Shown: piece by piece, positions 23,709 through 32,340 of the stretch
Layout: every line of letters starts with the position of its first letter
How positions within the stretch are numbered: the stretch's first letter is position 1
Source: GWA1-54-12 sp964489845
GTDB lineage: Bacteria; Patescibacteriota; Minisyncoccia; UBA6257; GWB1-50-10
Direction: 5' to 3'
Assembly (NCBI GenBank): GCA_964489845.1
Contig: CAZAZV010000004.1
Span: 1 to 49,665, forward strand
Length of the DNA: 49,665 nt
Made by a program: the position numbers and the translations under genes
The notes under the pieces: generated by a model
Database searches by the model: none
Seen by the model: the letters and a program-made list of their open reading frames with translations, nothing else
Told to the model about the DNA's origin: nothing

Positions 23709-24935
23709 TCATTCGTATCGCAATGCTTCAATGGGGTTCAGCGCCGCCGCGCGGCGGGCGGGATAGTATCCGAACACGATACCGATTAAGGCCGACACGC
23801 CAAACGCGAGGAGCACGGAAGAGGGGGAAATGGAGGTCGTGATGCCGCCGAATTTCGCGATAAGGAGCGAGAGCAGCCACCCAAGTGCGACGCCGACCAC
23901 GCCTCCGATGAACGTGAGCGCGGTTGCTTCCGAAAGGAACTGCATGCTGATGTCTTTGTTCTTGGCGCCGATCGCCTTGCGGAGACCGATTTCCCGCGTC
24001 CGCTCGGTCACCGTCGTGAGCATCATGTTCATGATGCCGATGCCGCCGACAAGGAGCGAAATGCTCGCGATTGCCGCGAGGAGCACGGTGAATGTATTGG
24101 TGACCGAGGACGCCGTCTGCACGATGTCCGCCTGGTTCAAGACCGAAAAGTCGGCCTTCGTCGGGTCGGAGATATTATGCCTCGTGAGGAGAAGGTTCGT
24201 CACGCTATTCTGCACTGCCGTCATGTGCGCCGCGCTGTCCGCTTCGATGCTGATGTCGCTCACGTACGTGCTACCCGAGAGATACCGCTGTGCGGTCAAG
24301 AGCGGCACGAAAATTATGTCGTCCTGACTCTGAAACCCGCTCCCGCCCTTCGCAACCGTGACGCCGATGACAGTGAACGCCATGCGGTTGATGCGTATCT
24401 CCTGCCCGATCGGGTCCGTACTCGAACCGAAGAGGTCGCCGGCCGTCGTGGGGCCGAGCACGGCGACGCGCGATGCGGCTTGCACGTCGCGGTCGGAGAT
24501 GAAAGAACCCTCCGCTATCGATTCGTTCCGCACTTGCGCGTACGATGCCGTTGTTCCGATGACCGACGTGTTGGTGTTCGTACCCTTCGCCGTCACCTGG
24601 TATCTGCCCGAGACGTCCGGCGCAACTGCCTGCACGTACTGAACCTGCGACGCGATCGCGTCAGCGTCGGCTTGCGTCAGCGTCTCCGCCGAGCCGCGCC
24701 CCAAGCGGACGCCTCCGCCTCCCACGTTCTGCTGGAAGCCGGGCATCACGATGATGAGATTCGAACCGATGCTCTCAATTGAGGATTGCACGCTCTGCTG
24801 CGCGCCCTGCCCGATGGATATCATGGCGACGACGGACCCGATGCCGATGACGATGCCGAGCATCGTGAGGCCCGACCGCACCTTGTTCATCGAGAGCGCC
24901 GAGTACGTTTCCTGCAATAAATCGGAAAATATCAT
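23709..24935 (-). CDS. MacB/FtsX-family ABC permease, system 2
   Basis: 408 aa. Same plan as the permease at 16703: N-terminal helix (LTMLGIVIGIGSVVAMISIG), MacB core domain, three C-terminal helices with TERTREIGLRKAIGA, and the end ALNPIEALRYE. The start overlaps the ATPase stop by 4 nt (ATGA). It is clearly a paralogue of system 1, but the core domains differ strongly, which suggests a different substrate. Confidence 0.93.
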   Translation of the reverse strand: MIFSDLLQETYSALSMNKVRSGLTMLGIVIGIGSVVAMISIGQGAQQSVQSSIESIGSNLIIVMPGFQQNVGGGGVRLGRGSAETLTQADADAIASQVQYVQAVAPDVSGRYQVTAKGTNTNTSVIGTTASYAQVRNESIAEGSFISDRDVQAASRVAVLGPTTAGDLFGSSTDPIGQEIRINRMAFTVIGVTVAKGGSGFQSQDDIIFVPLLTAQRYLSGSTYVSDISIEADSAAHMTAVQNSVTNLLLTRHNISDPTKADFSVLNQADIVQTASSVTNTFTVLLAAIASISLLVGGIGIMNMMLTTVTERTREIGLRKAIGAKNKDISMQFLSEATALTFIGGVVGVALGWLLSLLIAKFGGITTSISPSSVLLAFGVSALIGIVFGYYPARRAAALNPIEALRYE

Positions 24936-25645
24936 GAAGGAGTGTGTTTCACCATGCGCTGGGTATGATTGCGACCGTCGCTCACGATTTCTCCGTCCTT
25001 CAGGTGAATGATGCGTGCGGCGTGCTCGGCGACGTACGGCTCGTGCGTGATAAGCACGATGGTCCGGTGCCGCTCGAAATTGAGTTCTTGAAATGTCGCG
25101 AGCACGATTTCGCCCGTTTTCGTGTCAAGATTCCCCGTTGGCTCGTCGGCAAGGATGAGCGATGGGTTATTCACCAAGGCGCGCGCGATGGCAACTCGCT
25201 GCATCTGCCCGCCGGAAAGTTGGTTTGAAAGATGATAAAAGTGCGATTCGTCGAGCCCCGCCTCGCGCAGCGCTTCTCGTGCCTGGCGCTCCCGCTTTTC
25301 CTGCGGCACGCCGGCATAGACGAGCGGCAGGACGACGTTGCGCAGCACGGTTGTCCGCGGCAGAAGATTGAACGACTGGAACACGAACCCTATCTTGCTC
25401 TTCCGCACGTCGGCGAGCGTGTCGTCGGAAAGTTTCGACACGTCCTTGCCGTCGAGGAGGTACTTGCCATGTGTCGGCGTATCGAGGCACCCGAGGATGT
25501 GCATCAGGGTCGACTTCCCGGAGCCGGATGGCCCCATAATAGCGACAAACTCGCCATCCTTCACGGAGAACGAAACGTCCTGCAATGCCCTTGTTTCTAC
25601 GTCTCCGCTTCGATATATCTTGCTGACATGTTCTATGTCGATCAT
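24932..25645 (-). CDS. MacB-type ABC ATPase, system 2
   Basis: 237 aa from the ATG at 25645; TAAGGACG is 3 nt upstream. An open extension to 25774 would overlap the adaptor gene by 122 nt and is rejected. Walker A GPSGSGKST, Q-loop VFQSFNLLPR, signature LSGGQMQR, Walker B LILADEPTGNLD and H-loop ITHE are present. It lies 7 nt after the adaptor stop and overlaps the permease start. Confidence 0.96.
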   Translation of the reverse strand: MIDIEHVSKIYRSGDVETRALQDVSFSVKDGEFVAIMGPSGSGKSTLMHILGCLDTPTHGKYLLDGKDVSKLSDDTLADVRKSKIGFVFQSFNLLPRTTVLRNVVLPLVYAGVPQEKRERQAREALREAGLDESHFYHLSNQLSGGQMQRVAIARALVNNPSLILADEPTGNLDTKTGEIVLATFQELNFERHRTIVLITHEPYVAEHAARIIHLKDGEIVSDGRNHTQRMVKHTPS

Positions 25646-25652
25646 AACGTCC

Positions 25653-27392
25653 TTACCGCAGTATCCGGTATACCCCGCCTCCGCCGAAACCGCCCAGTCC
25701 TCCCGCGGTCCGCGCCGTCGTGCCGGCCGTACCCGAGTTCGTCGAGGTGATAACTTTGTCGCCTTCCTGCACACCGCTTGTAAGCTCCGTCATCGTGTCA
25801 TTCGACAGCCCGACTTGTACGGGCACCGTCTGCGGCGTACCCGCACTCGAGAGCGTTTCGACATACCAGCTATTCCCCTCCTCGTGCACCGCGGCATTCG
25901 GCACGAGAAGTACGTCTTGCGCCGAATTCGTGATGATGTCAGCCGACAAGCTCATGCTGGGCTTCACGCGCGGGTCCTGCGTGTCGAGCGCGATTTGCAC
26001 GCCGTACGTCACGACGCCCTGCGAAACGGTCCCGATGGGGTCGATCTCGCTCACGCGCCCCGTGAGCGGCACGTCGGGAAGCGCATCGAGCGTCACCGTC
26101 GCTTCCTGTCCCAGCTTCACGCTCGCAACGTCGACTTCATTGAGCGATATGTCGGCGAGGTTCCCGGTCGTCACGAGCGTCGCGATCGCGCCGCTCCCGA
26201 CGGTATCTCCCACCTTCACCGTCACGTTCGAGACGATGCCGTCGAACGGCGCGCGGATGTAGTGCTCGTCAAGCGCGGTCACGGCGTCCGTGAGCGCGTT
26301 CTTGTCTTGTTCCACCGCGAGCTGTTTCTGTTTCACGGAGAGTTCATTGGGCGATTGCAGGTTCTCAAGTGAGAGTTGCGCTTCCGCAGCGGAGCGCGCG
26401 TCGGCGGTCACCGCCTGTGCGTTGTCCACGAGCGTCTGCTCTGCGCCCGAGATGGTCGAAATTTCGCTGCTCAGCTGGGACGCGTATGTATTGAGAGACG
26501 TTTGGTATCCGCTTACGGTCGTGGGAATCGACGAACCGACTCCGGAACGGTAATCGATCCAGTAATTGATCATCGCGCTCTCGCTCTTCACGGCCTCCGA
26601 CATCTTTTGCGCCACCGCGAGCGTTTCCGCGAGGAGCGACTCGATCGTCGAGTGGTCTGAATCGGGGCCCGCCGCCTGGTATGCCGCGGCGCCGGTCGTG
26701 TATTCCGCGCGCGCCGCGGCATACGCCGCCTCCGCGGTGGAGACGAGCGTGCTGAACTCGAATGGATTGGTGAAGCCACCCATCGCCGCGAGCGCGGTCA
26801 CGTTCCAGTTCTTCGAGTCGAGCACGTAACCGTAGAGGATGTCGTGCAAATTGGTGATGAGGGTCGGGAACGTCGCGTACGCGCTCGCGATATCGCTCCA
26901 CGCATCGCCGTATCCCTGCGTGACGTTGGCTGCAGCGGTTTGCTGTGCCTCCTGCGCCTGCGCAAGGGCATTCTGCGCCTGGAGCAGCGTGAGCGCGGGC
27001 GGGTTCAAGAGTTGCTGCAGGTCAAGTTCCGCCGTCTCCAAAGTTGCGGAGGCGTTGCGGACGGCACGCTGCGCATCGGTGTCATCGAGCTTCACGAGGA
27101 GTGTTCCCGCCTTCACCGCATCGCCGTTCTTCGCGCCGACGTACACCACATCGCCCGAAACTTTCGGCGTGATACTCACCTGGTTCACTGCATCGATTTG
27201 TCCGCTCCCCGAGACGGAAACGGTAATGGTCCCCCGCTGTACCGTCGCCGTCGCATAAGACGGCGCATCGCTCTTCGCCGTGAGCGCTTTGATAAGTTCA
27301 TACCCGCCGATGACGACGGCGATAAGCACGAGCCCGATAACAAGCTTCTTCCGAAATAGTTTCTTCAGCGCCCGGACCGTTTTACCCAGCAT
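25653..27392 (-). CDS. MacA/HlyD-type membrane fusion adaptor, system 2
   Basis: 579 aa. A membrane helix (about 16-34), the first lipoyl half (GSGQIDAVNQVSITPKVSGDVV), a long helical hairpin with a large insert (about 120-370), the second lipoyl half (IRAPFDGIVSNVTV), barrel and membrane-proximal domains, and a Gly-rich C-terminal tail. It heads a five-gene run: adaptor, ATPase, permease, DUF5666-like protein, cupin. It is divergent from the Nramp-type gene, with 150 nt between. No ribosome site is obvious. Confidence 0.92.
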   Translation of the reverse strand: MLGKTVRALKKLFRKKLVIGLVLIAVVIGGYELIKALTAKSDAPSYATATVQRGTITVSVSGSGQIDAVNQVSITPKVSGDVVYVGAKNGDAVKAGTLLVKLDDTDAQRAVRNASATLETAELDLQQLLNPPALTLLQAQNALAQAQEAQQTAAANVTQGYGDAWSDIASAYATFPTLITNLHDILYGYVLDSKNWNVTALAAMGGFTNPFEFSTLVSTAEAAYAAARAEYTTGAAAYQAAGPDSDHSTIESLLAETLAVAQKMSEAVKSESAMINYWIDYRSGVGSSIPTTVSGYQTSLNTYASQLSSEISTISGAEQTLVDNAQAVTADARSAAEAQLSLENLQSPNELSVKQKQLAVEQDKNALTDAVTALDEHYIRAPFDGIVSNVTVKVGDTVGSGAIATLVTTGNLADISLNEVDVASVKLGQEATVTLDALPDVPLTGRVSEIDPIGTVSQGVVTYGVQIALDTQDPRVKPSMSLSADIITNSAQDVLLVPNAAVHEEGNSWYVETLSSAGTPQTVPVQVGLSNDTMTELTSGVQEGDKVITSTNSGTAGTTARTAGGLGGFGGGGVYRILR

Positions 27393-27529
27393 GAGAAAGG
27401 TATGCTTCTAATACGGCAGCGCTATGTCCTTTCTTTCATGAGTTGGCGGTACCGGACGTAGGAGTAGACGATAACGTATAGCTACAATATAAAGAAAAGG
27501 ATAAGGTATCGCCTCGACATATCATTTAT

Positions 27530-27535
27530 TATAAT
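27530..27535 (+). promoter_or_regulatory. -10 box of the Nramp-type gene (leaderless type)
   Basis: Perfect TATAAT, 7 nt before the GTG at 27543; no clear -35. The rest of the 150-nt gap to the adaptor gene shows no other supported feature. Confidence 0.5.
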
Positions 27536-27542
27536 AACAAAG

Positions 27543-28805
27543 GTGGTAAATCTGTGGGAGAAAGTGAGGAAGTTCACGAAGAACATGGGACCGGGTCTCA
27601 TCACCGGCGCGTCCGACGACGACCCGTCGGGCATCCTCACGTATCTCCAGTCCGGATTTGTCTTCGGCTTCCGGATGCTCTGGCTCACGCTCATCGCGCT
27701 CCCGATGATGTACGCGGTGCAAGAGATGGCGGCGCGCATCGGCTTCGTGACGGACAAAGGACTCGTCAAAATTATCAAGGAGCACTACCCGAAATGGATA
27801 CTCTACGCCGTCGGTACGGTATCGACCATCGTGATTACGATTAATATCGGCGCCGACTTGCTCGCCATCGGCGTTGTCTTGGAAAAGTTTTCCGCGATTT
27901 CGCGATTCTTCTGGCTCCCGACCACTGCCATGTTTATCCTCGTCTTCACGATTTTCCTCTCGTATCCGAAGTTCGCAGGACTTCTCAAGTGGTTCACGCT
28001 CGCCCTGTTCGCCTATGTCCTCACGGCGTTTTTCGTCCACGTCGACTGGCTCACCGCGTTCCGAGAAACGCTCATTCCCTCCATAAGCTTCAACAAGGAC
28101 TATGTTCTCCTCGCCACCGCCTTCGTCGGCACCACCATCTCCCCGTACCTCTGTTTCTGGCAGGCGGATGAAGAAGTGGAAGAGCGCGACGAGGAGAAAA
28201 AGGAACGGCACCTCAAGCGGTTTCTCGTGACGAAAAGTGAGCTGAGGCACCTGCGGCGGGAAACGTTCGTAGGCATGCTCTTCTCCGAAATCATTGCGTG
28301 GTTTATGATCGCGGCAGCGGGACAAATCGCATCACTCCACGGGCTGGGAGCGGTGACGAATTTCGATGAGGCGAGTGCGGTACTGCAGCCGCTCCTCGGA
28401 CACTTCGCGTTCCTTATCTTCGGACTCGGCATCATCGGCACCGGACTCCTCGCCATCCCCGTCCTCGCGGGGAGCGTCGGGTACATCCTCTCGGAGGTTT
28501 TCAACTGGGAGGAGGGCATCAACAAGACATTCCGCGAAGCGAAGGGCTTCTATCTTGTCATCATCAGCGCGACTCTCGTCGGCATGGCGCTCAATTTCCT
28601 CCACCTCGACCCGATTCAGCTCCTGATTTACACCGCCGTCCTTTATACACTCATCACACCCCCGCTCATACTCCTTATTATCCACATGTCAAACAACCGG
28701 AACATCGTAAAAGACCGAGTAACTTCACCCTTAGTGAACGTACTTGGCTGGTTAACTTTCGCCTTCACCCTCCTCGCCGTCATCGCCTACTTCGTCTTCC
28801 TCTGA
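27543..28805 (+). CDS. Nramp-family divalent cation transporter (non-canonical motifs)
   Basis: 420 aa from GTG, with about 11 membrane helices. The first helix reads GPGLITGASDDDPSGI, where canonical Nramp proteins have DPGN. The helix-6 region reads TTISPYLCFWQADEEVEE, in place of the metal-selecting Met-Pro-His motif. This sub-family is widespread and annotated as divalent metal transporter. Without the Met ligand, selectivity for Mn/Fe is not assured, and Mg is possible. A charged loop (EERDEEKKERHLKR) follows helix 6. The gene stands alone on the plus strand and ends next to repeat copy 5. Confidence 0.85.
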   Translation: MVNLWEKVRKFTKNMGPGLITGASDDDPSGILTYLQSGFVFGFRMLWLTLIALPMMYAVQEMAARIGFVTDKGLVKIIKEHYPKWILYAVGTVSTIVITINIGADLLAIGVVLEKFSAISRFFWLPTTAMFILVFTIFLSYPKFAGLLKWFTLALFAYVLTAFFVHVDWLTAFRETLIPSISFNKDYVLLATAFVGTTISPYLCFWQADEEVEERDEEKKERHLKRFLVTKSELRHLRRETFVGMLFSEIIAWFMIAAAGQIASLHGLGAVTNFDEASAVLQPLLGHFAFLIFGLGIIGTGLLAIPVLAGSVGYILSEVFNWEEGINKTFREAKGFYLVIISATLVGMALNFLHLDPIQLLIYTAVLYTLITPPLILLIIHMSNNRNIVKDRVTSPLVNVLGWLTFAFTLLAVIAYFVFL

Positions 28806-28807
28806 AT

Positions 28808-28841
28808 TATGGGTGTCGGATACCCATAAAGTTATCCACAG
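28808..28841 (+). repeat. Dispersed palindromic element, copy 5 (one DnaA box)
   Basis: TATGGGTGTC-G-GATACCCATA (one mismatched pair) followed by AAGTTATCCACAG, with a DnaA box at 28832-28840. It fills the gap between two convergent genes and ends 1 nt before the stop codon of the GerMN protein gene. Confidence 0.85.
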
Positions 28842-28842
28842 C

Positions 28843-29751
28843 TCACGGCTGGAAGAGCGTGTCCGGCCGGAATCGGACGGCGGTAACGCCCGAGAACTGT
28901 TTCGCGGTTGCTTCTATTTGAAACCAAAGAATGCCGGCGCGGCAGGAACCGCCGCTCGTTTTGTTGTTCGGGTCCTGAAATGCGAGTGTGAGCGTCCCGC
29001 TCGCGAGCGATGCGCCGGTGAGCGAGAGTCCCGCGAGCGGAAATTCAGTCGTGATGCCCCGCGCCCGTTCCGCGTCGGTGAGCCCGCCTTTGAGCAAAAG
29101 ATATATCGTGTCTTGTATGGGCGTCTCTGTCACGGAAATATTCCGCGTCACGGCGACGAGTCCCGCGCGGCTGCATTGGATATTTCCCTCCGCGTCCGTA
29201 TCGAGCGCGGGACGGTAATAGTAAAGTTTCACCTGCTCCGTCGCGCCGCTCGAAGTTGCGAAGACGATCGGGATGCGCACCTCACGCGCTTTCGCCTGGT
29301 CGCCGGACGGATTATCGTTCTGGAGCACGAGCATGCCGCCCGCCGTCCGGGGCGCGTCGAACGAAAGCGCCGCCGTGAACGGGACAAAGTTCTGGGTCAT
29401 CCAGTCACTCTGTGCCCGCGCGGGAACCTGTGCGAGGAGATTTCCCGCCCCATCATAGAGCTTCACGGGAAAGCTCGCTTCGAAATACCACGTGCCGCGC
29501 GCTTCGCCCGTCACGGTGAGCGGATTCGCCACCGTTTCGTTCGCCACCGGCGACGTCACGTGAATCAAGTCGCTCGTTGCGCTCCCGCCGCATGGACTCG
29601 TCGGTTTCGGTGCGCTCGGAGCGCCGTGCGCGACCCACTCGCCGTGCACGCACAACCACGCATCCTCCGGACCGCCGAGGAAAAATCGAAGAGCGAGGAG
29701 AATACCGATACCGACGATAACGACTGCGAGCATGACGAACAGTTTCTTCAC
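28843..29751 (-). CDS. Anchored Gmad2 + GerMN domain protein
   Basis: 302 aa from a GTG at 29751, 5 nt after the upstream stop. The longer frame to 29847 overlaps the neighbour and lacks conserved sequence. One membrane helix (3-23) precedes a Gmad2 immunoglobulin-like domain (about 62-150, VTSPVANETVANPLTVTGEA) and a GerMN domain (about 165-300, VKLYYYRP ... DTIYLLLKGGLTDAERARG). These domains occur in spore-germination proteins but are common in non-sporulating CPR envelope proteins. Probably surface or periplasmic. It is the second gene of a pair with the anchored protein upstream. Confidence 0.85.
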   Translation of the reverse strand: MKKLFVMLAVVIVGIGILLALRFFLGGPEDAWLCVHGEWVAHGAPSAPKPTSPCGGSATSDLIHVTSPVANETVANPLTVTGEARGTWYFEASFPVKLYDGAGNLLAQVPARAQSDWMTQNFVPFTAALSFDAPRTAGGMLVLQNDNPSGDQAKAREVRIPIVFATSSGATEQVKLYYYRPALDTDAEGNIQCSRAGLVAVTRNISVTETPIQDTIYLLLKGGLTDAERARGITTEFPLAGLSLTGASLASGTLTLAFQDPNNKTSGGSCRAGILWFQIEATAKQFSGVTAVRFRPDTLFQP

Positions 29752-29756
29752 GAACG

Positions 29757-30449
29757 TTACTTCAAGGTAAAACTGTCGGCGATGTCGTAGAACGCGGCTC
29801 GGTACCCGCCCCACGCGTCCTGCGTCGTGGTGAACGAAGTGGTCCACACGTCATGCTGCTTCCCCGGCACCATCACGATGAGCACCTCGAAGTCCATGCC
29901 CGCCTGCGAATATGCCGCCTCCACGGCGCGGGCGGGAACACCCTGTATGGTCACGTTATTCTCGTTCGCGAATGTGATGTTCGGCGCGGCTTGCCGCAAG
30001 AGTCCCTCGATGGTCTGCAGGTATGCGCTCACGCTCTCCCCGCCGAGCAGATTATGATTGACGGCGAGAAACGTCCTGAAACCGGCTTGCTCGCCCGTGA
30101 CCGCAGCCATCGCCACGGCTCCCATAGCCGGGCTGACGCTTTCCCACCCCGCAGGGAGCGCGAGAGAGAACACATTCGTATCAAGGAGCGTCCGCGTTCC
30201 CAAGGGCGTCACGCTCACCCCCTTACCCGCCTGCAGGCCGGCACTCACCTCGGGGGAATTGACCACGCCCGCCTGCGGCGTCGTGCTTGCCGGAACGGTC
30301 TCCGCGAGCGGTGTACTGGTCGAGGTGTATCCTTGAGGCACGCCGGCAACCGGTCCGCTCCGCATAAAAAAGAAGAAAGCGGCAGCAAGCCCCGCGAGGA
30401 CAACAACGCTGATAACCGCGGCGGAAATGATATTCTTGGTGTTCTGCAT
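29757..30449 (-). CDS. Anchored exported protein, unknown
   Basis: 230 aa. One membrane helix (7-29), a Thr/Pro/Ser-rich stalk (35-75), then a globular domain of about 140 residues with alternating strands and a PsbP/DUF1795-like feel (FSLALPAGWESVSP). That likeness is weak. TATACT is 7 nt before the ATG with no ribosome site. It is divergent from mltG and coupled to the GerMN protein downstream. Confidence 0.7.
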   Translation of the reverse strand: MQNTKNIISAAVISVVVLAGLAAAFFFFMRSGPVAGVPQGYTSTSTPLAETVPASTTPQAGVVNSPEVSAGLQAGKGVSVTPLGTRTLLDTNVFSLALPAGWESVSPAMGAVAMAAVTGEQAGFRTFLAVNHNLLGGESVSAYLQTIEGLLRQAAPNITFANENNVTIQGVPARAVEAAYSQAGMDFEVLIVMVPGKQHDVWTTSFTTTQDAWGGYRAAFYDIADSFTLK

Positions 30450-30456
30450 AAACCGC

Positions 30457-30489
30457 AGTATAGCACCACATCCGCGAACACGCTATGAT
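30457..30489. promoter_or_regulatory. Divergent -10 boxes for the 29757 gene and mltG
   Basis: Minus strand TATACT at 30457-30462, 7 nt before the ATG at 30449. Plus strand TATGAT at 30484-30489, followed by ATGs at 30494 and 30497 (gaps of 4 and 7 nt). Confidence 0.5.
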
Positions 30490-30496
30490 GAAAATG

Positions 30497-31378
30497 ATGC
30501 GCAAAAATCTGAAAATTTCCGTCGGTATTGCGGTAGGGATTGCCGTCATCGGGCTCCTCTACGTCTTCTGCTTTAGCGCGCCGGGGGGAAACGGCGAGCT
30601 CCAGCGTTTTGTCGTCCCGCTCGATGCGCAGCAAAGTGCCGCCGTGCAAAGTCTAAAAACCGGAGGGTTCATCCGGAACGCATTCGCGTTCGAACTCATC
30701 CATCGTGGGGATATCGCGCCGGGCGGATACCACCTCGCGGATGACATGAATGTGTTCCAGATATCGCGCATCCTCTCCGAACCGCCGTATATGGAGTGGG
30801 TTGTAATTCCCGAGGGCTTGACGAAAGCGCGCATCGCGACGCTCCTCGCGCAAGCGCTCGATTGGACGAGCGCGCAAAAGAGCGAATTCTTGGTATACAA
30901 CGTCGCGGCCGCCGCGCCGCTCACGGAAGGCATTTTCTTCCCCGACACGTATCTCATCCCGCTTGGCGAGACAGTCGCTTCGACGACGGAGCGCCTCTAT
31001 GACAAATTCAACGAAAAGTTCGCGCCGTACGCGGCGGAGGCGTTGAAGCAAAACGTGAAGTGGACGACGGTCGTGAAGTTCGCCTCGCTTATCCAGGCGG
31101 AAGCCGCGGGTCCGCAGGACATGCAACTCATCTCCGGTATCCTCTGGAACCGACTCTTGAGCGGCATGCGCCTCCAAGTGGACGCTGCCTCAAGTACGTA
31201 CCGGGAGGCGGGCCTGCCCGCGCAGCCAATCGACAACCCGGGACTCGAGGCGATAAGCGCGGTTCTTGATCCTACGAAAACGAATTGTCTCTACTATCTC
31301 CACGACCAGGCAGGCGTCATCCACTGCGCCGCGACGTACGCGGAGCACGAAGCGAATATCAAGAAGTATTTGCAGTAG
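30497..31378 (+). CDS. mltG: Endolytic peptidoglycan transglycosylase MltG (YceG-like)
   Basis: 293 aa from the ATG at 30497, which best fits the TATGAT box; in-frame ATGs at 30485, 30488 and 30494 overlap or crowd that box. One membrane helix (about 7-27), a LysM-like segment, then the YceG catalytic domain with WVVIPEGLTKARIA, GIFFPDTYLIP, the catalytic-Glu region ASLIQAEAAG, and ILWNRLLSGMRLQVDA. It cuts nascent glycan strands to end their growth. The stop abuts the stop of the convergent LUD gene. Confidence 0.93.
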   Translation: MRKNLKISVGIAVGIAVIGLLYVFCFSAPGGNGELQRFVVPLDAQQSAAVQSLKTGGFIRNAFAFELIHRGDIAPGGYHLADDMNVFQISRILSEPPYMEWVVIPEGLTKARIATLLAQALDWTSAQKSEFLVYNVAAAAPLTEGIFFPDTYLIPLGETVASTTERLYDKFNEKFAPYAAEALKQNVKWTTVVKFASLIQAEAAGPQDMQLISGILWNRLLSGMRLQVDAASSTYREAGLPAQPIDNPGLEAISAVLDPTKTNCLYYLHDQAGVIHCAATYAEHEANIKKYLQ

Positions 31379-31996
31379 CTAGAACCCGAGCTTTTCGTTC
31401 ACGAAGATGACGCGGAACGTGCGCTTCGCGTACGCGGGCTCGCGCTCGATGATGAGGAGTTTCGAAATGGCGCTCCCGCCCATGCCGACGCTCTTCATCC
31501 GCTGGTCTTCGAGCGGGAATACGTACTCATGCAAACGCGCGAGTGCCGACGTGAGATCCGGCGTGATTTTCTGCGTGCCGACGACGAAGATGAGGTTCGG
31601 CGACGTGTAGGCGATGTGCGGCAGCTGGCTGCCGGAATTCGATGCGATGACGAGTTGTCCCGTTTCGGCAACGGCATGCACGCTCCCGAGGTACCAATCT
31701 GAGAGCACCGCCTGCTTCCGGAGCGCCGCCTGCTTCACGGGATCCGTCTCCGCGAGAATGCCCGCGTGGAGGTTCTTCCAGCCGTGGGTCCCTGACTGCA
31801 GGTATTCGACGAATCCGATTCCCTCGAGCGTGCGGGACGAACCGTTCATCACCGACGCCCCCGCCGGGATGAGCGACCGAATGTGCTCGAGCGCCTCCGC
31901 CCCCGTTTCGACAAACACGCCCTCAATGCCCCGCTCGGCGAGCGCGGCGATGGTTTTCTGAACCGTTTCTATGGGTGCTAACGTATCGTATGTCAT
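31379..31996 (-). CDS. LUD (LutC/YkgG) domain protein
   Basis: 205 aa covering one LUD domain: VFVETGAEALEHIRSLIPAGASVMNGSSRTLEGIG, then SDWYLGSVHAVAETGQLVIASNSGSQ and VVGTQKI. In complete pathways LutC works with LutA and LutB in lactate oxidation. Those partners are absent here, and lone LUD proteins are frequent in CPR. The function in this cell is therefore open. Confidence 0.9.
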   Translation of the reverse strand: MTYDTLAPIETVQKTIAALAERGIEGVFVETGAEALEHIRSLIPAGASVMNGSSRTLEGIGFVEYLQSGTHGWKNLHAGILAETDPVKQAALRKQAVLSDWYLGSVHAVAETGQLVIASNSGSQLPHIAYTSPNLIFVVGTQKITPDLTSALARLHEYVFPLEDQRMKSVGMGGSAISKLLIIEREPAYAKRTFRVIFVNEKLGF

Positions 31997-32013
31997 GCAC
32001 CCATCGTATCATA

Positions 32014-32289
32014 CTAGAGGCAGATGCCGAAGAGGCAGGGTGGCAAGTCGCCATCGAGGTACCATTTGTTCTCGTACTTCACGAGCTTCAGAATCTGGCC
32101 GTTCGCGGTCCGGCACGTCCCGTACGTGTCCGTTTTTTGGATGAGTTCGACGCACCCTCGGAACCGGTAGTAGTCGTCGAACGAACTGTGCGCCTGGTGC
32201 AGGATAATGAATTGGTTGATGGTTTCACCGACGCCGACACCGATGATGGCAATCGCCAGAAATCCGAAAATCGCAAAGCCGGTTTTCAT
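32014..32289 (-). CDS. Small exported protein with Cys residues
   Basis: 91 aa. A hydrophobic N-terminal segment (4-25) is followed by a short domain with four Cys residues (RGCVEL, YGTCRT, LPPCLFGICL) that could form disulfides outside the membrane. TATACT lies 9 nt before the ATG. Family unknown. 24 nt separate it from the LUD gene. Confidence 0.6.
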   Translation of the reverse strand: MKTGFAIFGFLAIAIIGVGVGETINQFIILHQAHSSFDDYYRFRGCVELIQKTDTYGTCRTANGQILKLVKYENKWYLDGDLPPCLFGICL

Positions 32290-32317
32290 ACGCTTTAAAG
32301 TATATCACAAGGAAAAT

Positions 32318-32340
32318 GCCGCCGAGTCGGACTCGGCGGC
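32318..32340 (-). terminator. Terminator of the pyrD-like gene
   Basis: A perfect 11-bp stem GCCGCCGAGTC / GACTCGGCGGC around one base, followed on the minus strand by ATTTTCC. Confidence 0.85.
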
